This document shows, piece by piece, positions 5,562 through 6,043 of a stretch of DNA of 6,043 bases. Source of the DNA: Pseudanabaenaceae cyanobacterium MP8IB2.15 (lineage in GTDB: Bacteria; Cyanobacteriota; Cyanobacteriia; Pseudanabaenales; Pseudanabaenaceae). Numbering within the stretch: the first letter of the stretch is position 1; each line of letters begins with the position of its first letter. The notes beneath the pieces were generated by a model. The model had not been told where the DNA came from. It searched no databases and was given only the letters and a program-made list of their open reading frames with translations. The position numbers and the translations under genes are program-made. Where the stretch lies: NCBI GenBank assembly GCA_030248825.1, contig JARCMB010000445.1:1-6043 (forward strand). Reading direction: 5' to 3'.

Positions 5562-5589
5562 TTTGTTTAAGTTAATTTGTTTAAATTAA
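5562..5589. repeat. 14-bp tandem duplication upstream of asd
   Basis: TTTGTTTAAGTTAA (5562-5575) is followed immediately by TTTGTTTAAATTAA (5576-5589), with one mismatch. It fills most of the 51-bp gap between the Uma2-like stop and the asd start. It could be slippage, or a doubled site in the asd promoter or leader. No clear -35/-10 pair is seen here. Confidence 0.6.
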
Positions 5590-5600
5590 GTCGATCAGTA

Positions 5601-5609
5601 GAGGAAAGG
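5601..5609 (+). promoter_or_regulatory. Ribosome binding site fixing the TTG start of asd
   Basis: GAGGAAAGG lies just before TTG 5611; GAGG is 6 nt from the start codon, a good spacing. An in-frame TAG at 5599-5601 shuts the frame immediately upstream, leaving TTG 5611 as the only workable start before the Rossmann motif. Confidence 0.75.
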
Positions 5610-5610
5610 G

Positions 5611-6043
5611 TTGAGCAAAAAGTATAAAGTCGCTATTTTGGGTGCTACAGGCGCAGTTGGAACTGAATTCCTGTCCTTACTGGCGGAAAGAAATTTTCCG
5701 ATCGCTGAACTGAAACTACTAGCTTCAGAAAACTCTGCGGGCAAAACCGTTGAATTTGGTAGCGGCGATCGAAAATCAACCCTCACGATCGAAGCCGTCA
5801 CACCAGAATCCTTCGACGGTGTAGATATTGTCCTAGCTTCGGCAGGTGGCAATGTATCGAAACAATGGGCACCGATCGCCGCACGGGCTGGGGCAGTTGT
5901 GATCGATAACTCCAGTGCTTTTCGGATGGACCCCAGTGTGCCATTGGTCGTGCCAGAGGTAAATCCTGACGCAGCCGCCAAACATCAAGGCATTATTGCC
6001 AACCCAAACTGCACCACAATTTTGATGAATGTGGTAGTCTACC
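5611..6043 (+). CDS. asd: Aspartate-semialdehyde dehydrogenase, N-terminal part (runs off right edge)
   Basis: Asd reduces aspartyl-phosphate to aspartate semialdehyde with NADPH, the branch point toward lysine/diaminopimelate, threonine and methionine in the cytosol. The visible 144 codons begin SKKYKVAILGATGAVGTEFL, with the NADP-binding glycine motif GATGAVG at 11-17. They continue with LLASENSAGK (36-45), IVLASAGGNVS (73-83), VIDNSSAFRMD (97-107) and VPEVNP (114-119). They reach the catalytic cysteine C134 in NPNCTT (131-136, TGC at 6010-6012). This is the classic bacterial ASADH N-terminal half. The start is TTG 5611, supported by GAGGAAAGG and the in-frame stop at 5599, so it is missed by ATG-only gene searches. 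The rest of the gene lies beyond the window. It follows the Uma2-like frame by 51 bp on the same strand. Confidence 0.95.
   Translation, partial: MSKKYKVAILGATGAVGTEFLSLLAERNFPIAELKLLASENSAGKTVEFGSGDRKSTLTIEAVTPESFDGVDIVLASAGGNVSKQWAPIAARAGAVVIDNSSAFRMDPSVPLVVPEVNPDAAAKHQGIIANPNCTTILMNVVVY

Noticed and set aside
5595..5981. Reverse-strand 128-residue reading frame
   Set aside because: It lies wholly opposite asd, whose Rossmann and NPNCTT motifs are unmistakable; the reverse product is a shadow with no family features.

Overview
The window looks like ordinary cyanobacterial chromosome. The octamer GCGATCGC (HIP1), typical of many cyanobacteria, occurs at three places, and shorter CGATCG or GATC runs are scattered through most genes. 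A J-domain gene sits next to a DUF3143 gene, which I recall as a cyanobacterial pairing. The species cannot be named from the sequence alone.

The left two-thirds (1-4075) is read leftward. In transcription order it holds cdsA (CDP-diacylglycerol synthase, 4075-3248), a DUF362 protein (3199-2240), a NodU/CmcH-type O-carbamoyltransferase (2125-131), and the start of a small SxtJ-like membrane protein that runs off the left edge (116-1). The first three are separated by 48 and 114 bp, and each gap contains a plausible sigma70-type promoter, so these may be separate or nested transcription units. The carbamoyltransferase and the membrane protein are only 14 bp apart and are probably co-transcribed.

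The right third (4337-6043) is read rightward. It holds a J-domain protein with a C-terminal membrane anchor (4337-4789), a DUF3143 protein (4854-5141), a Uma2/DUF820 PD-(D/E)xK nuclease-like reading frame that has lost its normal N-terminus and overlaps the end of the DUF3143 gene (about 5119-5559), and the first 144 codons of aspartate-semialdehyde dehydrogenase (asd), which starts at TTG 5611 and runs off the right edge. The 261-bp divergent region 4076-4336 between cdsA and the J-domain gene carries several small dyads and an 11-bp degenerate tandem repeat.

The genes do not form one pathway. cdsA (phospholipid synthesis) and asd (Asp-family amino acids) are housekeeping. The carbamoyltransferase and SxtJ-like pair probably belongs to an unidentified small-molecule or glycan modification. 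The J-domain/DUF3143 pair is of unknown function. The points most worth a second look are a roughly 55-residue CGATCG-encoded insertion between the two catalytic domains of the carbamoyltransferase, and the decapitated Uma2 gene joined to the end of DUF3143. I see no CRISPR array, tRNA, rRNA, insertion sequence or clearly new defence system.
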